Positions 45,610 to 54,940 are shown, counted from the stretch's first letter. The stretch: 64,000 nucleotides of DNA from UBA1952 sp965246855 (GCA_965246855.1 CBDFFP010000003.1:1-64000), one strand, 5' to 3'. Notes: generated by a model not told the origin, from the letters alone. Program-made: numbers and translations.

Positions 45610-46350
45610 ATGCCGCTGCTATCTTCACCCCGAAATAAACCACGCGCTTTGAAAAAAATTGTCCGCAAACATTCGCTGGCCATCCGCTGGACGCACTGGG
45701 TAAACTTCCCTGTGCTGGCCGTCATGATCTGGAGCGGATTGCTCATCTACTGGGCCAACAGCGAGTACCAGATTTCGTGGGGCGACAGGACGGTGTTGAA
45801 GTTTTTTCCGAAGAGTTTTTATGAAGCGCTGCACGTTCCTTTTCGGCTGGCCGAGGGCATGTCGTTCCACTTCTTTTTTATGTGGTTGTTCTTCGCCAAC
45901 GGCATTGCCTATGTGCTGTACACCATCTTCTCCGGCGAATGGCGGCAGCTCATGCCCAACCGGCACTCCTTCCGCGAAGCATGGTTGGTATTGCTCCACG
46001 ACCTGCACCTCCGCAAAACAGCACCGCCGCAAGGCAAATACAACGCCGCGCAACGCATTGCCTACACCGCCATCATTCTCATGGGCATCGGCTCTGTGCT
46101 GACGGGGCTGGCTATTTACAAGCCCGTGCAGTTCAACTGGCTCACCTTTCTGCTGGGCGGTTATGCATTTGCCCGGCTGCTGCACTTCGCGCTTACCATT
46201 GGCTACGTTTTGTTTTTTCTGGTGCACGTCGGGCAGGTAGTGCTTGCGGGATGGAACAATTTCCGCGCAATGGTAGCGGGCTTTGAAGTGGTGAAAGAAA
46301 AGCCCGAAACCCCGTCCTTACCCGAAACCGCCGCCGACCCCAAACCATGA
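45610..46350 (+). CDS. Cytochrome b-type membrane subunit
   Basis: 246 residues with four hydrophobic helices. Histidines suitable for two b-type haems: LAIRWTHWVNFPVLAVM in helix 1, GMSFHFFFMWLFFANG in helix 2, and FARLLHFALTIGYVLFFLVH in helix 4. This is the cytochrome b561/thiosulfate reductase-like family. It overlaps the start of the molybdopterin oxidoreductase gene by 4 bp (46347-46350), so this subunit would pass electrons between the quinone pool and that enzyme. Confidence 0.85.
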   Translation: MPLLSSPRNKPRALKKIVRKHSLAIRWTHWVNFPVLAVMIWSGLLIYWANSEYQISWGDRTVLKFFPKSFYEALHVPFRLAEGMSFHFFFMWLFFANGIAYVLYTIFSGEWRQLMPNRHSFREAWLVLLHDLHLRKTAPPQGKYNAAQRIAYTAIILMGIGSVLTGLAIYKPVQFNWLTFLLGGYAFARLLHFALTIGYVLFFLVHVGQVVLAGWNNFRAMVAGFEVVKEKPETPSLPETAADPKP

Positions 46351-47096
46351 AAACCCAAACCCTTACCGATGCGCAGGTGCGCCGCCGCACGGTGATTTCC
46401 CTGCTTGTTTTTGTGCTGCTACTGGCCGGAGGCTATGGCGCGTGGCGAATGCTCTGGACGCAGCCTTCCACGGCGGCGGGTACCCGCCCTGCATTGCGCA
46501 GCGCGCTCCAAGCCAACGAAAAACTGTTTGGAAGCACTTTTAGTTCCAGTCGGCTTTCTAAAGAATTTCCGGTGAGCGCTGCCGATAAAAATGTGCGCGT
46601 GAATGGCAATGCCGGTATGGATTCCGAGCTGGATACCGCAGGCTTTCAGGTGTCCATTATCCGCGCGCCGGGCGATACCTTGCGCATAGGCATGGAGGAA
46701 ATCCGGGCGCTGCCCAAAACCGAAGTGGTGTTTGACTTTAAGTGCATCGAAGGCTGGAGTCAGGTAACGCATTGGGGCGGCGTTCGCTTCTCCGATTTGG
46801 TGAAGCACTACGGGTTGGGAAAGGCAGCTTCTGTGGCCTACACCGGTCTTGTTACGCCCGATGAGGAATACTACGTCGGGATAGACCGCGCCTCCATGAT
46901 GCACCCGCAGACCATTCTGTGCTACGAGATGAACGGCAAGCCGCTCCCCGACGAACAGGGCGCGCCGCTCCGGTTGATCATCCCGGTCAAGTACGGCGTA
47001 AAGCATTTGAAGCGCGTGGGGCTTATTCGTTTCAGCAACGAGAAACCACCCGACTATTGGGCCGAGCGCGGATACGATTATTATGCGGGGCTGTAA
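46347..47096 (+). CDS. Sulfite oxidase-family molybdopterin-binding oxidoreductase, membrane-anchored
   Basis: 249 residues. N-terminal RRRTVISLLVFVLLLAGGYG could be a Tat-like signal anchor. Then a sulfite-oxidase-fold domain with the molybdenum-binding cysteine C133 in VVFDFKCIEGWSQVTHWGGV and later ASMMHPQTILCYEMNGKPLP and RLIIPVKYGVKHLKRV. The family includes YedY/MsrP; MsrP repairs oxidised methionine and uses a cytochrome b partner (MsrQ). The coupled cytochrome b gene fits this kind of two-component system, though the real substrate is unknown. A terminator follows 24 bp after the stop. Confidence 0.87.
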   Translation: MKTQTLTDAQVRRRTVISLLVFVLLLAGGYGAWRMLWTQPSTAAGTRPALRSALQANEKLFGSTFSSSRLSKEFPVSAADKNVRVNGNAGMDSELDTAGFQVSIIRAPGDTLRIGMEEIRALPKTEVVFDFKCIEGWSQVTHWGGVRFSDLVKHYGLGKAASVAYTGLVTPDEEYYVGIDRASMMHPQTILCYEMNGKPLPDEQGAPLRLIIPVKYGVKHLKRVGLIRFSNEKPPDYWAERGYDYYAGL

Positions 47097-47118
47097 AGGG
47101 GGAGGAAATCTGTTTACA

Positions 47119-47152
47119 AAAACGGCGCACGGGGAGTGCGCCGTTTTTTTGT
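47119..47152 (+). terminator. Intrinsic terminator
   Basis: AACGGCGCAC, loop GGGGA, GTGCGCCGTT, then a run of seven T. Same stem as at 45465. Confidence 0.9.
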
Positions 47153-47221
47153 TTGAGGAATGCCGGAACACTATTGGGCCTCTCACCAACTTTTACATTC
47201 CACAAACAACTTTCCTTACTG

Positions 47222-47235
47222 AATGAACGTTCATT
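47222..47235. promoter_or_regulatory. Palindromic operator for the TetR/FadR-like regulator
   Basis: AATGAACGTTCATT is a perfect palindrome in the context TGAATGAACGTTCATTTT. It resembles operators of FadR-type TetR regulators (TGAATGA...TCATTCA). It covers the -33 region of the promoter ending at 47259, so binding would block transcription. Confidence 0.75.
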
Positions 47236-47251
47236 TTTCAAAACTTCTCCG

Positions 47252-47259
47252 TAAATTTG
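47252..47259 (+). promoter_or_regulatory. -7 promoter element of the fatty-acid operon
   Basis: TAAATTTG fits TAnnTTTG. Transcription would begin only a few bases before the ATG at 47272, giving a very short leader. Confidence 0.6.
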
Positions 47260-47271
47260 TCTCTCCCGCTC

Positions 47272-47877
47272 ATGGCCGCTACTGACAAAAAGAGTCTCAT
47301 CCTATCCACCGTGCTTGACCTGGTGAAGCAAACCGGCTTCTACCACCTCAACATGAAAGCCATTGCCGAAAAGGCGGGCATTTCTGCGGGAACCATCTAC
47401 CTCTACTTCAAAAGCAAGGAAGAGCTTATCAACGAGCTGTACCGCACAGTGGTGGGCGAGTTCAACAGCGCGGTATTGAGCGGCTACGCGCCGGACGCGG
47501 ACTTACACCAAAACTTCTGCGACATGCTGCAAGCGGCAGTGGATTTCTATCTGCCCCGCAAAGACGCTTTTTCCTTCGTGGAGCAATACACCTACGCGCC
47601 GTTTCTGTTCAAGGAAAGTCAGGAAGAAAATTTCTCTCTGCTCCTGCCGCTTTACAAGCTGATGCGCGCCGGAAAAAAGGAAAAAATCATCAAGAACCTA
47701 CCCGATGCTATCCTGATTTCCATGGTTCATGGCACACTCAACACGCTGCTGAAAATGCACTTCGCCCACAAGCTGGACCTCACCAAAAAAGCCGTTCAGA
47801 AAAGCTTCTACCAGTCCGTCTGGGAAGCCATTGCTGTTCCCACTCCTCACCTCTCACCCCTCACCCCTCACCCCTAA
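47272..47877 (+). CDS. TetR-family regulator of fatty-acid degradation (FadR-like)
   Basis: 201 residues. The N-terminal HTH is KAIAEKAGISAGTIYLYFKS, the hallmark of TetR proteins, followed by KEELINELYRTVVGEF. The C-terminal ligand domain (about 60-190) is helical and would bind an inducer, probably a long-chain acyl-CoA. The start at 47272 (MAATDKKSLIL) is chosen because a start at 47257 would lie inside the promoter. The gene is 3 bp upstream of the fadN-like gene and has a perfect palindromic operator in its own promoter, so it likely represses the whole beta-oxidation block and itself. Confidence 0.88.
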   Translation: MAATDKKSLILSTVLDLVKQTGFYHLNMKAIAEKAGISAGTIYLYFKSKEELINELYRTVVGEFNSAVLSGYAPDADLHQNFCDMLQAAVDFYLPRKDAFSFVEQYTYAPFLFKESQEENFSLLLPLYKLMRAGKKEKIIKNLPDAILISMVHGTLNTLLKMHFAHKLDLTKKAVQKSFYQSVWEAIAVPTPHLSPLTPHP

Positions 47878-47880
47878 TCT

Positions 47881-50259
47881 ATGAACCGCATTATCCGAAA
47901 AGTCGCCGTGCTGGGTTCCGGCGTGATGGGCAGCCGCATTGCCTGCCATTTCGCCAACATCGGGCTGGACGTTTTGCTCTTAGACATCCTGCCTAAAGAC
48001 GCTCCTACCGACGATAAAAAAGCCCGCAACAAAGTTGCTTCTGATGCCCTCGCGGCAGCACTGAAATCTAACCCGTCGCCTATTTACAGCAAGGCTTTTG
48101 CCGCGCACATCACGGTGGGAAATCTGGAAGACGATATGCCCCGCATCAAAGACTGCGATTGGGTGATTGAAGTGGTGATTGAGCGTCTTGACATCAAGCG
48201 GCAAGTCTTTGAAAAAGTGGATGCCCACCGCCGCCCCGGAACGCTCATTACGTCCAACACGTCCGGCATTCCCATTCACCTGATGGCCGAAGGACGGAGC
48301 GAGGATTTTAAAGCCCATTTCTGCGGCACACACTTCTTCAATCCGCCGCGTTATCTGCGACTTTTGGAAATCATTCCCACGCCGGAAACGAGTGGGAAAG
48401 TGGTGAAATTTCTGATGCACTACGGCGAGAAATTTCTGGGAAAAACAACCGTTCTGGCAAAGGACACGCCTGCCTTCATCGGCAACCGCATCGGCGTGTT
48501 TAGCCTCACGAGTCTCTTGCGCCACGTAGCCGAAACCGGCATGACGATTGATGAAGTGGAACGCCTCACCGGCCCGATGGTAGGCCGCCCCAAATCAGCC
48601 ACGTTCCGCACCGCAGACGTAGTAGGAATTGACACGCTGGCGCTGGTGGCCAACAGCCTTGTGGAAGCCGTTCCTGAGGATGAATCGCACGAGCTTTTGC
48701 GCCTGCCGGATTTTGTCGGGAAAATGATTGAGAAGAAGTGGCTGGGCAGCAAAACCGACGGCGGCTTTTTTCGGAAAACAAAGGGCGCAGACGGCAAAAG
48801 CGAAATCCAAACGCTGAACCTGCAAACAATGGAATACGGCGCTTCTTCCCGCCCAAAATTTGCTGCGCTGGAAGCGGCAAAGCCGGTGGAAGATTTGCGG
48901 CAGCGCCTGAAAATCCTCGTGAATTTCAAAGACAAAGCAGGCGATTTTTACCGCGCTACTCTCTATCCGCTCTTGGCGTATTCTGCCAACCGCATCCCGG
49001 AAATTTCCGACGACCTCTACAAAATAGACGATGCCATTCGCGCCGGTTATGGCTGGGAACTGGGGCCGTTTGAAACTTGGGACGCACTCGGCGTGGCGGA
49101 AACCGTTGCCGCAATGGAAACCGCTGGATTGAGCATTGCGCCGTGGGTAAAGGAGATGTTGGAAAGTGGAATTACGCAGTTCTACCGCCTGCAAAACGGG
49201 CAGAAGGAATTCTACGACATCTCTTCCAAAAGCTACCGCGTTGTTCCCGGCACGGAGGACTTTATTTTCCTCAATGCCCTGCGCGAAACGCACACGGTTT
49301 GGAAGAACAGCGGCACCACGATTACCGACCTCGGCGACGGCATTCTGAACTTGGAATTCCACACCAAAATGAACAGCATTGGCGGCGAAGTTTTGGAGGG
49401 CATCAACAAGGCGATTGACCTTGCCGAAAAGGATTATCGCGGACTGGTTATCTCCAACGACGGCGAAAATTTCAGTGCGGGCGCAAACGTCGGGATGATT
49501 TTCATGATGGCCGTTGAAGAAGAATACGACGAGTTGGATTTCGCTATCCGGCAGTTCCAAAACACGATGATGCGGGTGCGCTATTCGGCTATTCCGGTGG
49601 TGGTTGCGCCGCACAATATGGCCCTCGGTGGCGGCTGCGAAATGTGCCTGCACGCGGATGCCGTTGTGGCGCACGCGGAGACCTATATGGGGCTGGTGGA
49701 GTTTGGCGTGGGCCTCATTCCCGGCGGCGGCGGAACGAAGGAATTTGCCGTCCGGCTGTCGGATGCGTTGAGGGAAGGCGACGTGGCAGTGAATGCCTAC
49801 CGCGAGCGTTTCCTCACCATTGGGCAGGCGAAGGTTTCTACCTCGGCGGAAGAAGCTTTTGAGCTGGGCTATCTGCGGCGCGGACAAGACCGCTGGGTGA
49901 TTTCCCGCAACCGTTTGCTGGCCGAAGCGAAGAAGGAATGCCTCGCGCTGGCCGATGCCGGATACGTTTCGCCCATGCCGCGCAACAACGTAAAAGTGCT
50001 GGGAAAATCCGCCCTCGGTCTGGCCTATCTCGGTGCGAACTCCATGTACAGCGGCCATTACATCAGCAGCCACGATGTGAAAATCTCCCAGAAACTCGGC
50101 TACGTTTTGGCCGGCGGCGACCTCTCACAACCCACCGAAGTAACCGAGCAATATCTCTTGAATCTGGAGCGCGAAGCTTTCCTCAGCCTCACCACCGAGC
50201 GCAAAACGCTGGAGCGCATTCAGTCCATTTTAAACGGTGGAAAAGTCCTGCGGAATTAG
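47881..50259 (+). CDS. fadN: 3-hydroxyacyl-CoA dehydrogenase / enoyl-CoA hydratase (FadN type)
   Basis: 792 residues; catalyses the hydration and NAD-dependent oxidation steps of beta-oxidation. The N-terminal Rossmann domain has VAVLGSGVMGSRIACHFANI, then NTSGIPIHLMAEG and HFCGTHFFNPPRYLRLLEII, with the catalytic His-Glu region. Two C-terminal dehydrogenase domains follow (about 200-400). The C-terminal third is a crotonase domain: GLVISNDGENFSAGANVGMI and MALGGGCEMCLHADAVVAHA, with E in VEFGVGLIPGGGGTKEF. Dehydrogenase first and hydratase last is the FadN order (opposite to FadB). Follows the regulator by 3 bp. Confidence 0.94.
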   Translation: MNRIIRKVAVLGSGVMGSRIACHFANIGLDVLLLDILPKDAPTDDKKARNKVASDALAAALKSNPSPIYSKAFAAHITVGNLEDDMPRIKDCDWVIEVVIERLDIKRQVFEKVDAHRRPGTLITSNTSGIPIHLMAEGRSEDFKAHFCGTHFFNPPRYLRLLEIIPTPETSGKVVKFLMHYGEKFLGKTTVLAKDTPAFIGNRIGVFSLTSLLRHVAETGMTIDEVERLTGPMVGRPKSATFRTADVVGIDTLALVANSLVEAVPEDESHELLRLPDFVGKMIEKKWLGSKTDGGFFRKTKGADGKSEIQTLNLQTMEYGASSRPKFAALEAAKPVEDLRQRLKILVNFKDKAGDFYRATLYPLLAYSANRIPEISDDLYKIDDAIRAGYGWELGPFETWDALGVAETVAAMETAGLSIAPWVKEMLESGITQFYRLQNGQKEFYDISSKSYRVVPGTEDFIFLNALRETHTVWKNSGTTITDLGDGILNLEFHTKMNSIGGEVLEGINKAIDLAEKDYRGLVISNDGENFSAGANVGMIFMMAVEEEYDELDFAIRQFQNTMMRVRYSAIPVVVAPHNMALGGGCEMCLHADAVVAHAETYMGLVEFGVGLIPGGGGTKEFAVRLSDALREGDVAVNAYRERFLTIGQAKVSTSAEEAFELGYLRRGQDRWVISRNRLLAEAKKECLALADAGYVSPMPRNNVKVLGKSALGLAYLGANSMYSGHYISSHDVKISQKLGYVLAGGDLSQPTEVTEQYLLNLEREAFLSLTTERKTLERIQSILNGGKVLRN

Positions 50260-50261
50260 CA

Positions 50262-50306
50262 TTTGGGCGCACCCTTCGGGCCGGGCTATCTGCTGCTATC
50301 TTTTTG
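50262..50306. repeat. Dispersed GGGCGC...CGGGCC..GGCT repeat, copy 2
   Basis: TTTGGGCGCACCCTTCGGGC followed by CGGGCTATCTGCTGCTATC and TTTTTG. Related to 35534-35570. It ends in TATCTTTTTG, which resembles a -7 promoter element. Confidence 0.45.
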
Positions 50307-50457
50307 CCCCACCGCACGAAAAAGCTCACGCTGCAAAAAGGATATCCGCTTCTATCCCTTGCGCGTTTTAAGCCAGTCCAATTGCTGGTTTTCAAGTCGG
50401 GTTGATTGCACGTTATCTAACACCATCCAACATTATCCAACAAAAACATCAACTCCT

Positions 50458-51636
50458 ATGAACGCATACATCGTAGCCGGATTTCGCACTGCCATTGGCA
50501 AAGCCACGCGCGGCGGCTTCCGCTTCACCCGTCCCGACACGCTGGCGATGTACGTCATCAAGCACCTGATGGCTGCTGTGCCGCAAATCGCGCCGGAACA
50601 AGTAGATGACCTGATTGTGGGCAATGCCATGCCTGAAGCCGAGCAGGGACTCAATTTCGCGCGCTTCGTCTCGCTGATGAGCTTTGATACCGACAAGGTG
50701 TCGGCCATGACTGTGAACCGCTATTGCGCGTCCGGCTTGGAGACGATTGCAATGGCCGCTGCGCGCATCCACGCCGGACAGTCCGATTGCATTATTGCTG
50801 GCGGTGCAGAGAGCATGAGCCTGATTCCGATGGGCGGCTGGCGCGTGGTTCCTGATGCAGATTTGGCGCTGGCGCATCCCGATTACTATTGGGGAATGGG
50901 CCTTACCGCCGAAGCCGTTGCGCAGGAATACAAAGTCGCCCGCGAAGACCAGGACGCTTTCGCTTTTGCGTCTCACCAAAAAGCCGTTGCAGCGATTGCG
51001 GAAGGAAAATTCCACCCGGAAATTGTGCCGGTAGAAGTTGTGGAAAACTATTTTGATCCCCTTTCCAACACCAAAAAAGAGCGCCGCTTTGTGGTGGATA
51101 CCGACGAAGGCCCGCGCGCCGACACCTCGCCGGAAGCACTGGCAAAACTGAAACCCGTTTTTGCCGCCGACGGTAGGGTAACCGCCGGAAATTCTTCCCA
51201 AACAAGCGACGGAGCCGCCTTTGTGATGGTGGTGAGTGAAAGCTTTTTAAAGGAAAATAACCTTACGCCGATTGCCCGCCTTGTGAGCTATGCCACTGTC
51301 GGTGTTGCGCCGCGCATCATGGGCATCGGGCCGGTAGAAGCCATTCCGAAAGCCCTGAAAAAAGCGGGAATCTCTTTGAAGGATATAGACCTGATTGAGC
51401 TAAACGAAGCTTTTGCCTCGCAGTCGTTAGCGGTTATACGGGAACTGAATCTGAACCCGGAAATCACCAACGTAAACGGCGGTGCAATTGCCCTCGGTCA
51501 TCCGCTCGGTTGCTCCGGTGCAAAGCTGACGGTGCAGATGATGAACGAGCTAAAACGCCGCAATGGCAAGTACGGCCTCGTCTCCATGTGCGTCGGGACG
51601 GGGCAGGGCGCGGCAGGAGTGTTTGAAATGCTGTAA
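50458..51636 (+). CDS. Acetyl-CoA acyltransferase (thiolase)
   Basis: 392 residues. Cleaves 3-ketoacyl-CoA with coenzyme A in the last step of beta-oxidation. The nucleophile is C90 in VNRYCASGLE. Other motifs are AGGAESMS, GNSSQTSDGAAFVMV, ELNEAFASQSL, GGAIALGHPLGCSGAK with the catalytic His, and MCVGTGQGAAGVFE with the second cysteine. The length is normal. The start at 50458 (MNAYIVAGFRTAIGK) matches family N-termini; longer frames run through intergenic sequence. It would work together with the FadN-type enzyme upstream. Confidence 0.95.
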   Translation: MNAYIVAGFRTAIGKATRGGFRFTRPDTLAMYVIKHLMAAVPQIAPEQVDDLIVGNAMPEAEQGLNFARFVSLMSFDTDKVSAMTVNRYCASGLETIAMAAARIHAGQSDCIIAGGAESMSLIPMGGWRVVPDADLALAHPDYYWGMGLTAEAVAQEYKVAREDQDAFAFASHQKAVAAIAEGKFHPEIVPVEVVENYFDPLSNTKKERRFVVDTDEGPRADTSPEALAKLKPVFAADGRVTAGNSSQTSDGAAFVMVVSESFLKENNLTPIARLVSYATVGVAPRIMGIGPVEAIPKALKKAGISLKDIDLIELNEAFASQSLAVIRELNLNPEITNVNGGAIALGHPLGCSGAKLTVQMMNELKRRNGKYGLVSMCVGTGQGAAGVFEML

Positions 51637-51662
51637 TGCCTTCGGCGAGACAATGAAAATGC

Positions 51663-51749
51663 GGGTCATTACGAGGAGGAACGACGAAGCAACCTGCACA
51701 GTATCCATTGCAATATGCGCATGTTGCTTCGTTTCGCTCGCAATGACCC
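51663..51749. repeat. Inverted-repeat dispersed element (GGGTCATT...AATGACCC)
   Basis: Left end GGGTCATTACGAGGAGGAAC, then GACGAAGCAAC; right end GTTGCTTCGTTTCGCTCGC, then AATGACCC. The ends pair imperfectly over about 30 bases. This is the GTCATT(G/A)CGAGGAGGAACGACGAAGCAA type of element found between genes in many genomes of this phylum. Confidence 0.75.
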
Positions 51750-51825
51750 ACAGGTTGTAAACGGCTACGTGCACACAACCTCATAAGCCCATCAACAACT
51801 ATCAAATCATCAACCAACTATAACC

Positions 51826-53625
51826 ATGAACACCGAAAACACCTCCACCCAGGCAGCCATAAAAGGCGGCGAATTTCTGATTCGCGAAACGAAAGCACAG
51901 GACATTTTTATTCCCGAAAACTGGAGTGAAGAACAGCAAATGATTGCTCAAACCTGCCGCGACTTCTTGGAACAAAACGTCTATCCGCACCTGAACGCGA
52001 TTGATGAAGGCGAGGAAGGATTGATGGCTTCGCTGATGGAAAAAGCGGGCGAATTGGGATTGCTCGGCATCAGTGTGCCGGAACAATACAACGGATTCGG
52101 AAAGGATTTTGTAACGTCTATGCTCACCACCGAAATTCTCGGCGCGGGACACTCGTTTGCGGTCGCGCTTTCGGCGCACACGGGCATTGGCACGCTGCCC
52201 ATTCTCTATTACGGAAACGAGGCGCAGAAAGAGAAGTACGTGAGCAAACTTGCCACCGGCGAATGGAAAGGCTGCTACTGCCTCACCGAGCCGGGCGCAG
52301 GCTCCGACGCCAACTCGGGCAAGACGCGCGCAAAGCTTTCCGAAGACGGGAAATACTATATCCTCAACGGCCAGAAAATGTGGATTACCAACGCCGGTTT
52401 TGCCGATGTATTTACGGTGTTCGCCAAGATTGACGACGACAAAAACCTATCGGCTTTTATTGTGGAAAAGGAATTTGAGGGCATTAGTCTTGGCGCGGAA
52501 GAACACAAGATGGGCATCAAGGGCAGCAGCACGCGGCAGGTGTTTTTCAATGATTGCAAAGTGCCGGTAGAAAACCTGCTTTCCGAGCGCGGAAACGGCT
52601 TTAAGATTGCGGTGAACATTCTCAATCTGGGTCGCATCAAGCTGGGCGGCGCGGCACTGGGCGCGGCAAAGGAGGTCATCAACAAAGCCGTGAACTATAG
52701 CAATGAGCGCGAGCAGTTTGGTCGTCTGATTTCCAAGTACGGTGCTATCCGCGAAAAACTGGCAGAAATGTGCATCCGCACCTACGCTTCGGAAGCGGCG
52801 ACTTACCGCGCGGCGCAGAACATTGAGGACGCCACAAAAGACTACCAAAATGGCGGTATGGACGAGGCGCAAGCCAAGTTGAAAGGCACGGAGCAATTCG
52901 CGATTGAAGCGGCTATCATCAAGGTTCATGCTTCCGAAGCGGTGAACTATGTGGTGGACGAAGGCGTGCAGATTTACGGCGGCATGGGCTACAGCGCCGA
53001 AGCACCGATGGATCGTGCTTACCGCGACGCGCGTATCAACCGAATCTTTGAGGGTACCAACGAAATCAACCGTTTGCTGGCCGTGGAAATGACCCTGAAA
53101 CGGGCCATGAAAGGCGAGCTGGCCATGATGAGCGCGGCGCAAAAAGTAGCAGGTGAATTGCTTCAAATTCCCGACTTTGGCGGTGAGGAATTAGACGATT
53201 TTGGGAAGATGCACAAGTACGTGGGCGGCTTTAAAAAAGCGGTGTTGCTGGCAGCGGGAAGTGCGGTGCAAAAACTGATGACCACACTGGGTAAAGAGCA
53301 GGAAGTAACGCTGCGTCTTGCCGACATGCTGATAGAGACTTACGTAGCCGAATCGGTATTATTGCGCGCCGAAAAACTGGCCACAGAACGGGGGAAAAAC
53401 ACAGCAGGCTTGCAAATAGCAATGGCGCAGGTCTATATTTACGACGCGGCAGCGCGCATTCAAAAAGCCGGACGGGAAGTACTCAGTGCTTTTGCCGAAG
53501 GCGACGAAAAGCGTATGATGCTTCTGGGCCTGCGGCGTTTCACAAAAGTGGAAGACCTCAACACCATTGCCCTGCGCAAAGCTATTGCGGAGAAAATCGT
53601 TGCCGAAAACCGCTATCCTTTCTAA
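51826..53625 (+). CDS. Acyl-CoA dehydrogenase
   Basis: 599 residues. FAD enzyme that makes the trans-2 double bond in beta-oxidation. The three ACAD parts are clear: a helical N-domain (TCRDFLEQNVYPHLNAIDEG), a beta middle domain (YCLTEPGAGSDANSGKTRAK, MWITNAGFADVFTVFAKI) and a C-terminal helical domain with the catalytic glutamate region YGGMGYSAEAPMDRAYRDAR, then IFEGTNEINRL. An extra C-terminal helical region of about 170 residues is present, as in long acyl-CoA dehydrogenases of this and the VLCAD-like type. Part of the beta-oxidation block. Confidence 0.94.
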   Translation: MNTENTSTQAAIKGGEFLIRETKAQDIFIPENWSEEQQMIAQTCRDFLEQNVYPHLNAIDEGEEGLMASLMEKAGELGLLGISVPEQYNGFGKDFVTSMLTTEILGAGHSFAVALSAHTGIGTLPILYYGNEAQKEKYVSKLATGEWKGCYCLTEPGAGSDANSGKTRAKLSEDGKYYILNGQKMWITNAGFADVFTVFAKIDDDKNLSAFIVEKEFEGISLGAEEHKMGIKGSSTRQVFFNDCKVPVENLLSERGNGFKIAVNILNLGRIKLGGAALGAAKEVINKAVNYSNEREQFGRLISKYGAIREKLAEMCIRTYASEAATYRAAQNIEDATKDYQNGGMDEAQAKLKGTEQFAIEAAIIKVHASEAVNYVVDEGVQIYGGMGYSAEAPMDRAYRDARINRIFEGTNEINRLLAVEMTLKRAMKGELAMMSAAQKVAGELLQIPDFGGEELDDFGKMHKYVGGFKKAVLLAAGSAVQKLMTTLGKEQEVTLRLADMLIETYVAESVLLRAEKLATERGKNTAGLQIAMAQVYIYDAAARIQKAGREVLSAFAEGDEKRMMLLGLRRFTKVEDLNTIALRKAIAEKIVAENRYPF

Positions 53626-53670
53626 GTTCTTTTTCTCTTCTTTTTTCTAAAAGTTCTCTCCATTTTCTCC

Positions 53671-54912
53671 ATGAAAAAAACACTTTTACTGTCCCTTGCC
53701 GGCGTCGCGCTCTCGTCGCTTGCGCAGGCGGGCAGCTTCCAGATTAACCTGCAAGGCATCCGCCAGACAGCGATGGGCGGCACCGGTGTGGCGATGCCGT
53801 GGGACGCTTCGGCCATCTTCTTTAATCCCGGTGCACTGTCGCGGATAAGCAGTATTCAGGTGTATGGAAGCGGCTTTTTGGTTTCGCCTAATATCCGTTT
53901 TGTGCCTGCCAACAGTGGAAACACCTACTATGACAATGAGAAGGAAACGAGTACTCCGTTTGCTTTTTACGTAGGCGGCACGCTGCGCAAAATGCCGAAG
54001 CTCGGCCTCGGTCTGGGCGTCTATACACCTTTTGGTAGCAGCATTAACTGGGGCAATAGCTGGACGGGGCGTTACAACACAGAGTCCATCTCTTTGCGCT
54101 CGGTGTTTTTTCAGCCAACGATAAGCTATGCGATTACAGACCGCCTTTCGGTGGGTGCAGGCTTTGTGTATGGCGTTGGCTCGGTGAAAATTACGCGCGC
54201 CGTGCCGCTCCAAAACAGCACAGGCGCGGACGGGCAGGCAACACTTGACGGCAATGCAAATGGCTTTGGCTTTAATGCAGGCGTTCATTTCAAGGCAACC
54301 AATAAGCTGGACTTGGGCGTTTCCTACCGCTCCGGAGTAAACATGAAAGTGGACGACGGAACGGCAAGCTTCACGGTGCCTGCAAGCGTGTCCTCCAATT
54401 TTCCAACCGGGGGAAATACTTCTTTCAAGACGGAACTGAAACTGCCCAACATTATTACTGTAGGTGCGGCGTATAAAGCGACTTCCAAACTGACCATTCA
54501 GGCCGATGTGGTTTACGCCAACTGGGCGCGCTATGATAAGCTCGACTTTACGTTTGGGAAAACCACTGCTGCCGTTCAGAACTCCAGCGAAGCCCGAAAC
54601 TATAAAAACACCGTTGCCTTCCGCCTCGGCGGCCACTACAAAGTCAGCAGCAAGTTTGCCGTGATGGCAGGCGGCGCGTGGGACCCTACGCCGAGCGACG
54701 ATACATACGTTTCGCCCGACGCGGTGGATGCTGACCGCATCACACTTTCGGCTGGCCTGAGCTACATGCCGATACCGAAACTGAGCATCATGGCTGCCGT
54801 GAGCTACACCACCACACCGGCCCGCACGGCGACGTACACGCCCGATAATCTTTCCGGCCAGTATCAGATTCGGAGCCTAACGCCTGCGCTGGGCATCTCT
54901 TACCAATTCTAA
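53671..54912 (+). CDS. OmpP1/FadL-family outer membrane transporter
   Basis: 413 residues. Signal peptide MKKTLLLSLAGVALSSLAQA; the mature part is an outer-membrane beta-barrel ending in aromatic ISYQF. The plug region GSFQINLQGIRQTAMGGTGV is typical of FadL. Amphipathic strands alternate throughout (for example RLSVGAGFVYGVGSVKIT). FadL proteins bring long-chain fatty acids across the outer membrane. The position directly after the acyl-CoA dehydrogenase (45-bp gap) supports that job, not aromatic-compound uptake. Confidence 0.92.
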   Translation: MKKTLLLSLAGVALSSLAQAGSFQINLQGIRQTAMGGTGVAMPWDASAIFFNPGALSRISSIQVYGSGFLVSPNIRFVPANSGNTYYDNEKETSTPFAFYVGGTLRKMPKLGLGLGVYTPFGSSINWGNSWTGRYNTESISLRSVFFQPTISYAITDRLSVGAGFVYGVGSVKITRAVPLQNSTGADGQATLDGNANGFGFNAGVHFKATNKLDLGVSYRSGVNMKVDDGTASFTVPASVSSNFPTGGNTSFKTELKLPNIITVGAAYKATSKLTIQADVVYANWARYDKLDFTFGKTTAAVQNSSEARNYKNTVAFRLGGHYKVSSKFAVMAGGAWDPTPSDDTYVSPDAVDADRITLSAGLSYMPIPKLSIMAAVSYTTTPARTATYTPDNLSGQYQIRSLTPALGISYQF

Positions 54913-54940
54913 AAAAGCAAAGCCTCTCTATTCTTTCCAG

